A stretch of 64,000 nucleotides of DNA, taken from contig NW_026647189.1 in the NCBI RefSeq assembly GCF_950295315.1, positions 868,001 through 932,000 of the forward strand. Direction: 5' to 3'. Under the pieces are notes generated by a model. It saw only the letters and a list, made by a program, of their open reading frames with translations, was not told where the DNA came from and ran no database searches. Both the position numbers and the translations under genes were made by a program. This DNA is from Erinaceus europaeus. Its lineage: Eukaryota; Chordata; Mammalia; Eulipotyphla; Erinaceidae. This document shows positions 1 to 6,995 of this stretch, piece after piece. The stretch's first letter is position 1. Each line of letters opens with the position of its first letter.

Positions 1-110
1 ACCTGCCTGCATTTTGGTCCTTTTCCCTCCAAAAAAGATTTTTCCCTTTTTTCACTTTGAAACAGGCAGGAGACAGGTTACCCAGGCAGGGGGGAAAAAA
101 ATAAAAAACC
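1..110. other. Unclassified unit-start segment
   Basis: Runs of T and A alternate with CAGGCAGG motifs. It continues the unclassified segment that ends the preceding unit (3234-3419 equivalent). No gene, hairpin or known repeat recognised. The A-rich to T-rich transition just before the poly-T run may be the remains of an old retroposon tail, but I cannot name it. Confidence 0.4.
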
Positions 111-137
111 TTTTTTTTTTTTTTTTTTTTTTTTTTT
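111..137. repeat. Poly-T / poly-A run, length-variable between units
   Basis: Uninterrupted T, 27 long here. In units 1-19 the lengths are 27, 35, 36, 24, 36, 25, 24, 51, 20, 38, 39, 23, 26, 24, 16, 27, 24, 23 and 36. It is a main source of unit-length variation. It is always preceded by a CC and followed by ACCGAAGTG. It may be the A-tail of a minus-strand retroposon, but no body is recognisable on either side. Confidence 0.95.
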
Positions 138-618
138 ACCGAAGTGAATGACCATCTTCTGGGAAGTATAGGTTTTGAACCTGAAAACTCTGTCTGTCTG
201 TCTCTTAGTCCACAGAAAGAGCCACTAGTCCAGCCAGATCTCACGCTCAGATGGGGTGTTTTTGCCAGTCAAAGGTCTGCACAGCGCACTAGGGATTGGG
301 CGGCCTGAGACCCAAATGTTACATTGTAGATGGACTGTTTGCAGTTCTTGCTCCCCAGGACATTGGACTGTCTCAACTCCCTCCCCTACAGCATGAAAAA
401 AAGACTCTTGACAACCTTGGAGCAACTGGAGTGGGGGCGAGGGGAGCTGTTTGCATGTCTGCACTGCTCAGGCCCAGGTGTCTGTGGGGGTCCGTGGCAG
501 AGGCTGTAAGGGGGCTAGGGGGCAGAAGGAGACTGTTTGAGAGGCAGGCTGCAGGCAGGGGAGCCCAGGAGTGTGTGCAGGGCTGTGTGTGTGGGTGTGG
601 TGGCAGGGCGTTAGGGCA

Positions 619-632
619 GGTCCCCCTGCTGG
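619..632 (-). promoter_or_regulatory. CTCF-like core, minus strand (candidate)
   Basis: On the minus strand it reads CCAGCAGGGGGACC. That fits the CTCF core CCASYAGRKGGCRS at every position but one: A replaces the usually conserved C after the G run. The same 14-mer starts at 4046, 7474, 10894, 14330, 17735, 21143, 24574, 27982, 31403, 34845, 38268, 41690, 45090, 48486, 51909, 55333, 58752 and 62176. A weaker plus-strand partial match (CTAGGGGGCAG, 515-525) lies 100 bp upstream. Binding is an inference from the motif alone. Confidence 0.3.
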
Positions 633-637
633 ATGGT

Positions 638-648
638 GAGATGGCAGC
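638..648 (+). promoter_or_regulatory. YY1-like core (candidate)
   Basis: GAGATGGCAGC matches the YY1 consensus AARATGGCGGC at 9 of 11 positions, including the ATGGC centre. It lies six bases from the minus-strand CTCF-like core. The spacing is fixed in all units. Short motifs like this also occur by chance. Confidence 0.2.
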
Positions 649-734
649 TGGGCTGGCCCTGGGCCCTCAGGGCTGAAGGGCAGAAGCAGGGTGGCAGTAA
701 AGTAGCGCAGGGAGGAACACAGTAGATGTTAGTT

Positions 735-769
735 GGGAGCTGGGGGACAGAGGGTAAGGGGAAAGGGGG
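735..769 (+). other. G-quadruplex-forming motif
   Basis: Five G runs (735-737, 742-746, 752-754, 758-761 and 765-769) are separated by loops of 4, 5, 3 and 3 bases. This satisfies the canonical G3+N1-7 rule with one spare run. It is present at the same place in every unit, so the array carries at least 19 regularly spaced G4 motifs on the plus strand. Whether it folds in vivo is unknown. Confidence 0.75.
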
Positions 770-943
770 CATCCTTGAGGAGGGGTCAGGACTAGAGAGT
801 GGGGGCAGCTGGAGGCATGGAAGGTCCCAGGAATCAGGGACTGACAGGAACAGATTCCTACACCCCCCCACTGGATAGAAGCTGCAGAAGCCAGAGCAGC
901 AGCCCTGGCTTGCCTAGGCCAAGGGCCCTGAGTGAGTCCATCT

Positions 944-1056
944 GAGGATGAGGAAGAGGAGGAGGGGGTGGAGGAGGAGGAGGAGAAAGAGGAGGAGGAA
1001 GAGTAGGAAGAGGAGGAGGAGGAGGCGTAGGAGGAGGAGGAAGGGCAGGAGGGCAG
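944..1056. repeat. GA-rich polypurine tract (GAGGAG repeats)
   Basis: About 110 bases of almost pure purine on the plus strand, mostly GAG/GGA triplets, interrupted by five pyrimidines (near 949, 968, 1004 and a C and T near 1026-1028). Near-mirror polypurine tracts like this can form intramolecular triplexes and slow replication; that is established for the class but not shown here. Unlike the other simple repeats it shows no length variation among the 19 units. The minus strand reads as a proline-rich open frame, a compositional artefact. Confidence 0.85.
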
Positions 1057-1084
1057 CTGTCAGTAGGCAACGGGATTAATAGAG

Positions 1085-1101
1085 GCCTCCATTACGGAGG
1101 C
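1085..1101. repeat. Short perfect inverted repeat
   Basis: GCCTCC and GGAGGC arms (6 bp) flank a 5-base loop, ATTAC. The arms are intact in all units except unit 8, where A at 25051 creates one mismatch. Too short to assign a function. Confidence 0.5.
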
Positions 1102-1174
1102 ATGTGTCCAGGCAGGCACCCACCAACCCTCAGGGGCAGCTCACGGCACCCAGGGACTTGGTGTGGGTATCTCT

Positions 1175-1183
1175 GGGGCGGGG
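1175..1183 (+). promoter_or_regulatory. GC box (Sp1-type), candidate
   Basis: GGGGCGGGG, the canonical Sp1/KLF core. A second, GGGCGGGG, lies at 1428-1435. No TATA box or initiator is evident, so they mark at most a possible TATA-less promoter inside each unit. Confidence 0.3.
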
Positions 1184-1739
1184 ACTGTCTGTCAGTCAGC
1201 AAGACTGTGTGTCAGTGCACATGGTGGGACAGGGGCCTGGCGGACCTTGGTCCCCCGCCCTGGACTGTCAGATGCCAGCCCCATGCCCAGACACACACCA
1301 ATCTGCACATAGCCCCTTGGCCCGGCCGACCAGCACCTGCTTTGGCCTGGGGCTCTGGCTCTGGTGGCTGGCCACCACCCCTCAGGTCAAGTTCAGCGTG
1401 GGGGTCATGGCTGCTGGTCAACTGGATGGGCGGGGTCCCCATGGCCTAGCAACCACATGAGCCCTCTGTGATGTCCTAGCCCCTGGAAATCTGTGCTGGC
1501 CACACTGGCACTGGGCAGCCCAACTGCCCTGCCACTAGGTCAGGCAACAGCGCCCAGACGCCTGGGCCCTGGCACAGAGGGACGGAAGGATGGGAAGACA
1601 GTGCTGACCGACGAGGGACCTCAGGGCTGGCAGCCAAGAGAAGACAGGTGGAGGTGCGCCCGGGATCCTGGGAGCCCAGGCCAGAGCTGCCTGCATGCCT
1701 GCCTGCCTTCCTGGATGTCCGTATGCTGCCTTTGTCCAG

Positions 1740-1848
1740 GTAGGTTTCTCAGGTCCCCTCCAATCCTGTCCTCTCCTGTCCTCACCATCCTCTCCCCTCT
1801 CCTCTCCTCCGCACTTTGCTTCTCGCCTTTGTCTGTCCTCTCTTCCAG
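1740..1848 (+). other. Intron-like segment with strong donor and acceptor
   Basis: The donor reads CAG|GTAGGT. The acceptor is TCTTCCAG|GT, preceded by about 80 bases of C/T-rich sequence. Removing these 109 nt joins the frame open from 1472 to the frame that ends at the stop at 2100-2102 as a phase-1 junction (Gly codon). This gives a longer continuous frame, with an ATG only at 1715, just before the junction (about 90 codons after it). The signals are intact in every unit. The protein resembles nothing I know. In units 9 and 10 a one-base deletion downstream shifts the frame, which argues against coding. A spliced non-coding transcript, or a relic of a captured gene, fits equally well. Confidence 0.3.
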
Positions 1849-2116
1849 GTGCCCTGCTCACCAGCTCCAGCACTTGTGATGCTTCTCCAGTGACAGCTGT
1901 TCGCAACCCCTTCCACCCCCTGCCTGCCCCTAATGTGACCCAGCTCACAGGGTCTCCGGCTCATCCCACCCAAACCCACACGCCCCAACACATTCCCTGG
2001 TTCAGCCCCTCTGCCCTATTCAGCCAAAATGGGCCTTTGCAACCTACCTATGCATCGTTGTTTCTCCTCACCATTCAAGGAGAGATCTCCTTTTGTACTT
2101 AGCTTGGTTGACTGGT

Positions 2117-2206
2117 GGATGGATGGATGGATGGATGGATGGATGGATGGATGGATGGATGTATGAATGGATGGATAGATGTATGGGTGGATGGATGGAT
2201 GGATGG
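2117..2206. repeat. GGAT tetranucleotide microsatellite
   Basis: A pure (GGAT)11 block (2117-2160) is followed by an imperfect part with GTATGAAT, GATAGAT and GTATGGGT interruptions. The imperfect part is the same in all units. Pure-block copy numbers in units 1-19 are 11, 11, 12, 14, 8, 8, 9, 11, 9, 11, 11, 12, 9, 9, 11, 12, 12, 11 and 11. The Trp-Met-Asp-Gly repeat frame across it is compositional. Confidence 0.97.
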
Positions 2207-2335
2207 GCAGGTCAATGGATCGGTTTTGTAGAGGCAGAGTACCATATAGGGGTACTGGAGTCCGCTGGTGTCAGATCCCTAGTCAATGTCAAATGTAAAA
2301 CATTAATTCATCAATAACAAAAATGAATAAGCACC
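2207..2335. other. Unclassified spacer between GGAT and TAAA tracts
   Basis: Mixed-composition sequence with no gene or repeat recognised. Private substitutions of units 7 (22754), 8 (26177) and 11 (36508) fall in this segment. Confidence 0.4.
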
Positions 2336-2366
<31 letters not shown>

Positions 2367-2371
2367 ATATA
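2336..2371. repeat. TAAA tetranucleotide microsatellite
   Basis: Eight pure TAAA copies run into ATATAAAAAC. In the units I counted the copy number runs from 6 (units 13 and 19) to 11 (unit 10). It contains repeated AATAAA hexamers on the plus strand, which could serve as polyadenylation signals for any plus-strand transcript, though this is probably incidental. Confidence 0.95.
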
Positions 2372-2482
2372 AAAACTGGGTTAAAAAATACATGGCGTCT
2401 TTGCCTTTCTGCATATGGAATGCTGTGAGGATCTTAACAAGGAAAGCATTGTCCTGATTAACCCATTTGAAGTCGTGGAATA
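2372..2482. other. Unclassified AT-rich segment upstream of SINE A
   Basis: No gene, hairpin or known repeat recognised. It leads directly into the T-rich stretch that is the 3' tail of SINE A on the minus strand. Confidence 0.4.
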
Positions 2483-2720
2483 TTTCCTTTTCCTTTTTCT
2501 TTTTTTACTTTCTATTTTCTTGATTATTCACTGGAATAAATAGACAGGAATTGAGAGGGAAGGGAGGTAGAGAGAGTTTGAGACACAGAGAGAGACAACT
2601 GCAGCACTTCCGCACCACTTGTAAAGATTTCCCCTGGCATGTGGGAACCAGGGTGTTGAAGCCCAGTCCTCCTGCATTGTAACATGAGTGCTTAACTGGG
2701 TGTGGCACCACCTGGTACCC
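2483..2720 (-). mobile_element. SINE A: tRNA-derived SINE, hedgehog-type (CCAGGTGGTGCC head)
   Basis: On the minus strand the element starts GGGTACCAGGTGGTGCCACAC. It passes through CAGTTAAGCACTCATGTTAC, then a GTGGTG...AGTGCTGCAG body and a CTCTCTCTGTCTC region, and ends in ATTTATTCC and an A-rich tail with AAAG interruptions. This order matches, from memory, a highly abundant hedgehog tRNA-SINE. Its B-box region reads GGGCTTCAACACC rather than GGGTTCAAGCCCC, so the internal Pol III promoter looks decayed. I saw no clear target-site duplication. Being in every unit, it inserted before the array expanded. Copies are listed with each unit. Confidence 0.75.
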
Positions 2721-2945
2721 TTGATGGGACACTTTTTTTTAGCAATGAAAAGAAATTCTCGTGTCAAGGTAATCAATAAATGAAGAAGTCAATAAAAGTG
2801 CATTTACATTAACTCAGTGGAAACACACAGGGACATATACGTCTCTGTTACCTGTATTACATCTTCATGTATGGATTGATTGCCTCAAGGGGTTATTGCC
2901 ACAGCTGAGTGCCTACGCCACGAATAATCCACAGCTCCTGCACTC
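2721..2945. other. Unclassified segment between the two SINEs
   Basis: AT-rich sequence without a recognisable gene or repeat. It starts with an 8-T run and ends at the A-tail side of SINE B. The private C of unit 1 (2790) lies here. Confidence 0.4.
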
Positions 2946-3233
2946 CATTTGTTCCCCTTCCGCTGCCCTTGTTGCTTGATCACTGTGGTGGTTATTGTTT
3001 TTGTTGTTGTTGTTGTTGTTACTGACCTTGCATCTGACAGACACAAAAGGAGAGAGCAGAGGAAATACAGGGTGGGAGAGAAAGATAGAGCTCCTAAAGA
3101 CCTGCTTCACCCTCTGTAAAGCGACTCCCCTGCAGGTGGCGGTCTGGGGGCCAGACCCCAAATCCTTCCACCTGTCCCCTCTATTCGTGAGCGCCACAAG
3201 CCCTTAACCCTCTGAAATACCGCCAAAACTCCC
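2946..3233 (-). mobile_element. SINE B: tRNA-derived SINE, hedgehog-type (GGGTTAAG head, CAA-rich tail)
   Basis: On the minus strand it runs from GGGAGTTTTGGCGGTA through CAGAGGGTTAAGGGCTTGTGGCGC and CACCTGCAGGGGAGTCGC, then TGAAGCAGGTC, a TCTATCTTTCTCTCCC stretch, an AACAACAAC-type trinucleotide tail and CAAGGGCAGCGGAAGGGGAA. These blocks appear in the same order in the abundant hedgehog tRNA-SINE as I remember it. The B-box region is decayed (GATTTGGGGTCTGG). It is an old copy fixed in the unit before amplification. The GTT repeat at about 3000-3019 is its trinucleotide tail, not an independent microsatellite. Confidence 0.78.
3129..3142 (+). promoter_or_regulatory. CTCF-like core inside SINE B (candidate)
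   Basis: CCTGCAGGTGGCGG fits the CTCF core CCASYAGRKGGCRS at 13 of 14 positions; the T at position 3 is the only miss. It lies in SINE B, antisense to the element. From memory the ancestral SINE has GGTGGGG here, so the GGC may be a copy-specific mutation that created the site. It is unchanged in all 18 units that contain it, at the positions given with each unit. SINE-borne CTCF sites are well documented in mammals. Occupancy here is an inference. Confidence 0.4.
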
Positions 3234-3419
3234 TGGATTTACTTTTGAAGGCAGTATCACCTGCCTCGTTTTGAATCCTCATTATCCTGACGGTCAGTCC
3301 TGGAGACAGTGTCATGACACGACACACGGAGATCTCTGTTATCAGAGAGCACCTGGAACAGCAGCTGGGGCTCTAGTGCCAGGGCAGGAGCAACTCCCCA
3401 TCCACCTTCCACGGAGTCC
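3234..3419. other. Unclassified unit-end segment with variant cluster
   Basis: No gene or known repeat recognised. Most of the informative differences between unit types cluster from the end of SINE B into this segment: CTG/CAG near 3212, GACG/GAGG near 3291 and CACG/CTGG near 3318. That makes it the best place to type units. Confidence 0.5.
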
Positions 3420-3526
3420 ACCTGCCTGCATTTTGGTCCTTTTCCCTCCAAAAAAGATTTTTCCCTTTTTTCACTTTGAAACAGGCAGGAGACAGGTTAC
3501 CCAGGCAGGGGGGAAAAAAATAAAAA

Positions 3527-3567
<41 letters not shown>

Positions 3568-5762
3568 GAAGTGAATGACCATCTTCTGGGAAGTATAGGT
3601 TTTGAACCTGAAAACTCTGTCTGTCTGTCTCTTAGTCCACAGAAAGAGCCACTAGTCCAGCCAGATCTCACGCTCAGATGGGGTGTTTTTGCCAGTCAAA
3701 GGTCTGCACAGCGCACTAGGGATTGGGCGGCCTGAGACCCAAATGTTACATTGTAGATGGACTGTTTGCAGTTCTTGCTCCCCAGGACATTGGACTGTCT
3801 CAACTCCCTCCCCTACAGCATGAAAAAAAGACTCTTGACAACCTTGGAGCAACTGGAGTGGGGGCGAGGGGAGCTGTTTGCATGTCTGCACTGCTCAGGC
3901 CCAGGTGTCTGTGGGGGTCCGTGGCAGAGGCTGTAAGGGGGCTAGGGGGCAGAAGGAGACTGTTTGAGAGGCAGGCTGCAGGCAGGGGAGCCCAGGAGTG
4001 TGTGCAGGGCTGTGTGTGTGGGTGTGGTGGCAGGGCGTTAGGGCAGGTCCCCCTGCTGGATGGTGAGATGGCAGCTGGGCTGGCCCTGGGCCCTCAGGGC
4101 TGAAGGGCAGAAGCAGGGTGGCAGTAAAGTAGCGCAGGGAGGAACACAGTAGATGTTAGTTGGGAGCTGGGGGACAGAGGGTAAGGGGAAAGGGGGCATC
4201 CTTGAGGAGGGGTCAGGACTAGAGAGTGGGGGCAGCTGGAGGCATGGAAGGTCCCAGGAATCAGGGACTGACAGGAACAGATTCCTACACCCCCCCACTG
4301 GATAGAAGCTGCAGAAGCCAGAGCAGCAGCCCTGGCTTGCCTAGGCCAAGGGCCCTGAGTGAGTCCATCTGAGGATGAGGAAGAGGAGGAGGGGGTGGAG
4401 GAGGAGGAGGAGAAAGAGGAGGAGGAAGAGTAGGAAGAGGAGGAGGAGGAGGCGTAGGAGGAGGAGGAAGGGCAGGAGGGCAGCTGTCAGTAGGCAACGG
4501 GATTAATAGAGGCCTCCATTACGGAGGCATGTGTCCAGGCAGGCACCCACCAACCCTCAGGGGCAGCTCACGGCACCCAGGGACTTGGTGTGGGTATCTC
4601 TGGGGCGGGGACTGTCTGTCAGTCAGCAAGACTGTGTGTCAGTGCACATGGTGGGACAGGGGCCTGGCGGACCTTGGTCCCCCGCCCTGGACTGTCAGAT
4701 GCCAGCCCCATGCCCAGACACACACCAATCTGCACATAGCCCCTTGGCCCGGCCGACCAGCACCTGCTTTGGCCTGGGGCTCTGGCTCTGGTGGCTGGCC
4801 ACCACCCCTCAGGTCAAGTTCAGCGTGGGGGTCATGGCTGCTGGTCAACTGGATGGGCGGGGTCCCCATGGCCTAGCAACCACATGAGCCCTCTGTGATG
4901 TCCTAGCCCCTGGCAATCTGTGCTGGCCACACTGGCACTGGGCAGCCCAACTGCCCTGCCACTAGGTCAGGCAACAGCGCCCAGACGCCTGGGCCCTGGC
5001 ACAGAGGGACGGAAGGATGGGAAGACAGTGCTGACCGACGAGGGACCTCAGGGCTGGCAGCCAAGAGAAGACAGGTGGAGGTGCGCCCGGGATCCTGGGA
5101 GCCCAGGCCAGAGCTGCCTGCATGCCTGCCTGCCTTCCTGGATGTCCGTATGCTGCCTTTGTCCAGGTAGGTTTCTCAGGTCCCCTCCAATCCTGTCCTC
5201 TCCTGTCCTCACCATCCTCTCCCCTCTCCTCTCCTCCGCACTTTGCTTCTCGCCTTTGTCTGTCCTCTCTTCCAGGTGCCCTGCTCACCAGCTCCAGCAC
5301 TTGTGATGCTTCTCCAGTGACAGCTGTTCGCAACCCCTTCCACCCCCTGCCTGCCCCTAATGTGACCCAGCTCACAGGGTCTCCGGCTCATCCCACCCAA
5401 ACCCACACGCCCCAACACATTCCCTGGTTCAGCCCCTCTGCCCTATTCAGCCAAACTGGGCCTTTGCAACCTACCTATGCATCGTTGTTTCTCCTCACCA
5501 TTCAAGGAGAGATCTCCTTTTGTACTTAGCTTGGTTGACTGGTGGATGGATGGATGGATGGATGGATGGATGGATGGATGGATGGATGTATGAATGGATG
5601 GATAGATGTATGGGTGGATGGATGGATGGATGGGCAGGTCAATGGATCGGTTTTGTAGAGGCAGAGTACCATATAGGGGTACTGGAGTCCGCTGGTGTCA
5701 GATCCCTAGTCAATGTCAAATGTAAAACATTAATTCATCAATAACAAAAATGAATAAGCACC

Positions 5763-5793
<31 letters not shown>

Positions 5794-6846
5794 ATATAAA
5801 AACTGGGTTAAAAAATACATGGCGTCTTTGCCTTTCTGCATATGGAATGCTGTGAGGATCTTAACAAGGAAAGCATTGTCCTGATTAACCCATTTGAAGT
5901 CGTGGAATATTTCCTTTTCCTTTTTCTTTTTTTACTTTCTATTTTCTTGATTATTCACTGGAATAAATAGACAGGAATTGAGAGGGAAGGGAGGTAGAGA
6001 GAGTTTGAGACACAGAGAGAGACAACTGCAGCACTTCCGCACCACTTGTAAAGATTTCCCCTGGCATGTGGGAACCAGGGTGTTGAAGCCCAGTCCTCCT
6101 GCATTGTAACATGAGTGCTTAACTGGGTGTGGCACCACCTGGTACCCTTGATGGGACACTTTTTTTTAGCAATGAAAAGAAATTCTCGTGTCAAGGTAAT
6201 CAATAAATGAAGAAGTAAATAAAAGTGCATTTACATTAACTCAGTGGAAACACACAGGGACATATACGTCTCTGTTACCTGTATTACATCTTCATGTATG
6301 GATTGATTGCCTCAAGGGGTTATTGCCACAGCTGAGTGCCTACGCCACGAATAATCCACAGCTCCTGCACTCCATTTGTTCCCCTTCCGCTGCCCTTGTT
6401 GCTTGATCACTGTGGTGGTTATTGTTTTTGTTGTTGTTGTTGTTGTTACTGACCTTGCATCTGACAGACACAAAAGGAGAGAGCAGAGGAAATACAGGGT
6501 GGGAGAGAAAGATAGAGCTCCTAAAGACCTGCTTCACCCTCTGTAAAGCGACTCCCCTGCAGGTGGCGGTCTGGGGGCCAGACCCCAAATCCTTCCACCT
6601 GTCCCCTCTATTCGTGAGCGCCACAAGCCCTTAACCCTCTGAAATACCGCCAAAACTCCCTGGATTTACTTTTGAAGGCAGTATCACCTGCCTCGTTTTG
6701 AATCCTCATTATCCTGACGGTCAGTCCTGGAGACAGTGTCATGACACGACACACGGAGATCTCTGTTATCAGAGAGCACCTGGAACAGCAGCTGGGGCTC
6801 TAGTGCCAGGGCAGGAGCAACTCCCCATCCACCTTCCACGGAGTCC
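3420..6846 (+). repeat. Macrosatellite unit 2
   Basis: 3,427 bp. Poly-T 3530-3564 (35 T), GGAT x11 at 5544-5587, SINE A 5910-6147, SINE B 6373-6660, CTCF-like core 6556-6569. It differs from the majority sequence only by the A at 6655, which it shares with unit 1. Confidence 0.97.
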
Positions 6847-6953
6847 ACCTGCCTGCATTTTGGTCCTTTTCCCTCCAAAAAAGATTTTTCCCTTTTTTCA
6901 CTTTGAAACAGGCAGGAGACAGGTTACCCAGGCAGGGGGGAAAAAAATAAAAA

Positions 6954-6995
<42 letters not shown>

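Larger units (their letters stand above)
138..2116. other. GC-rich block without a supportable gene
   Basis: About 2 kb of GC-rich sequence, identical in all units apart from scattered substitutions. Open frames of 60-140 codons occur on both strands and overlap each other. Many begin at GTG, CTG or TTG rather than ATG, and none resembles a protein I know. CpG dinucleotides are scattered and depleted relative to base composition, so it is not a CpG island by eye. The sub-elements listed separately (G4 motif, polypurine tract, GC boxes, CTCF/YY1-like cores, intron-like segment) all lie here. It could contain the promoter or body of a non-coding array transcript, which is untested. Confidence 0.6.
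1..3419 (+). repeat. Macrosatellite unit 1 (reference for sub-features)
   Basis: 3,419 bp, with poly-T of 27 and GGAT x11. Private changes relative to the other units are A for G at 108, A for C at 1487 and C for A at 2790. The A at 2029 is shared only with unit 13. The A at 3228, inside the SINE B head, is shared only with unit 2. This is the most divergent unit in its first 2 kb, together with unit 8, which may mean it lies nearer an array edge; that is an inference. Confidence 0.97.

Noticed and set aside
512..525. Second plus-strand CTCF site (GGGCTAGGGGGCAG)
   Set aside because: The right half fits well, but the conserved CCA at the left is GGG. I mention it only as a weak partial match.
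858..1070. Minus-strand proline-rich open frame
   Set aside because: It is the translation of the GAGGAG purine tract; the low-complexity composition explains it.
225..2102. Many open frames of 60-140 codons on both strands of the GC-rich block, repeated in every unit
   Set aside because: They overlap each other in several frames, often lack ATG, show no known domain, and recur only because the DNA is copied. Unit differences show no codon pattern, and a one-base deletion in units 9 and 10 disrupts the longest plus-strand frame.
138..2116. CpG island
   Set aside because: GC content is high, but CpG is clearly depleted for that composition when counted roughly by eye.
2093..2317. Trp-Met-Asp-Gly or Ile-His-Pro-Ser repeat proteins
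   Set aside because: They are translations of the GGAT microsatellite, and frame length changes with copy number.
2913..3207. Open frames with poly-Asn or poly-Leu runs
   Set aside because: They are translations of the trinucleotide tail of SINE B.
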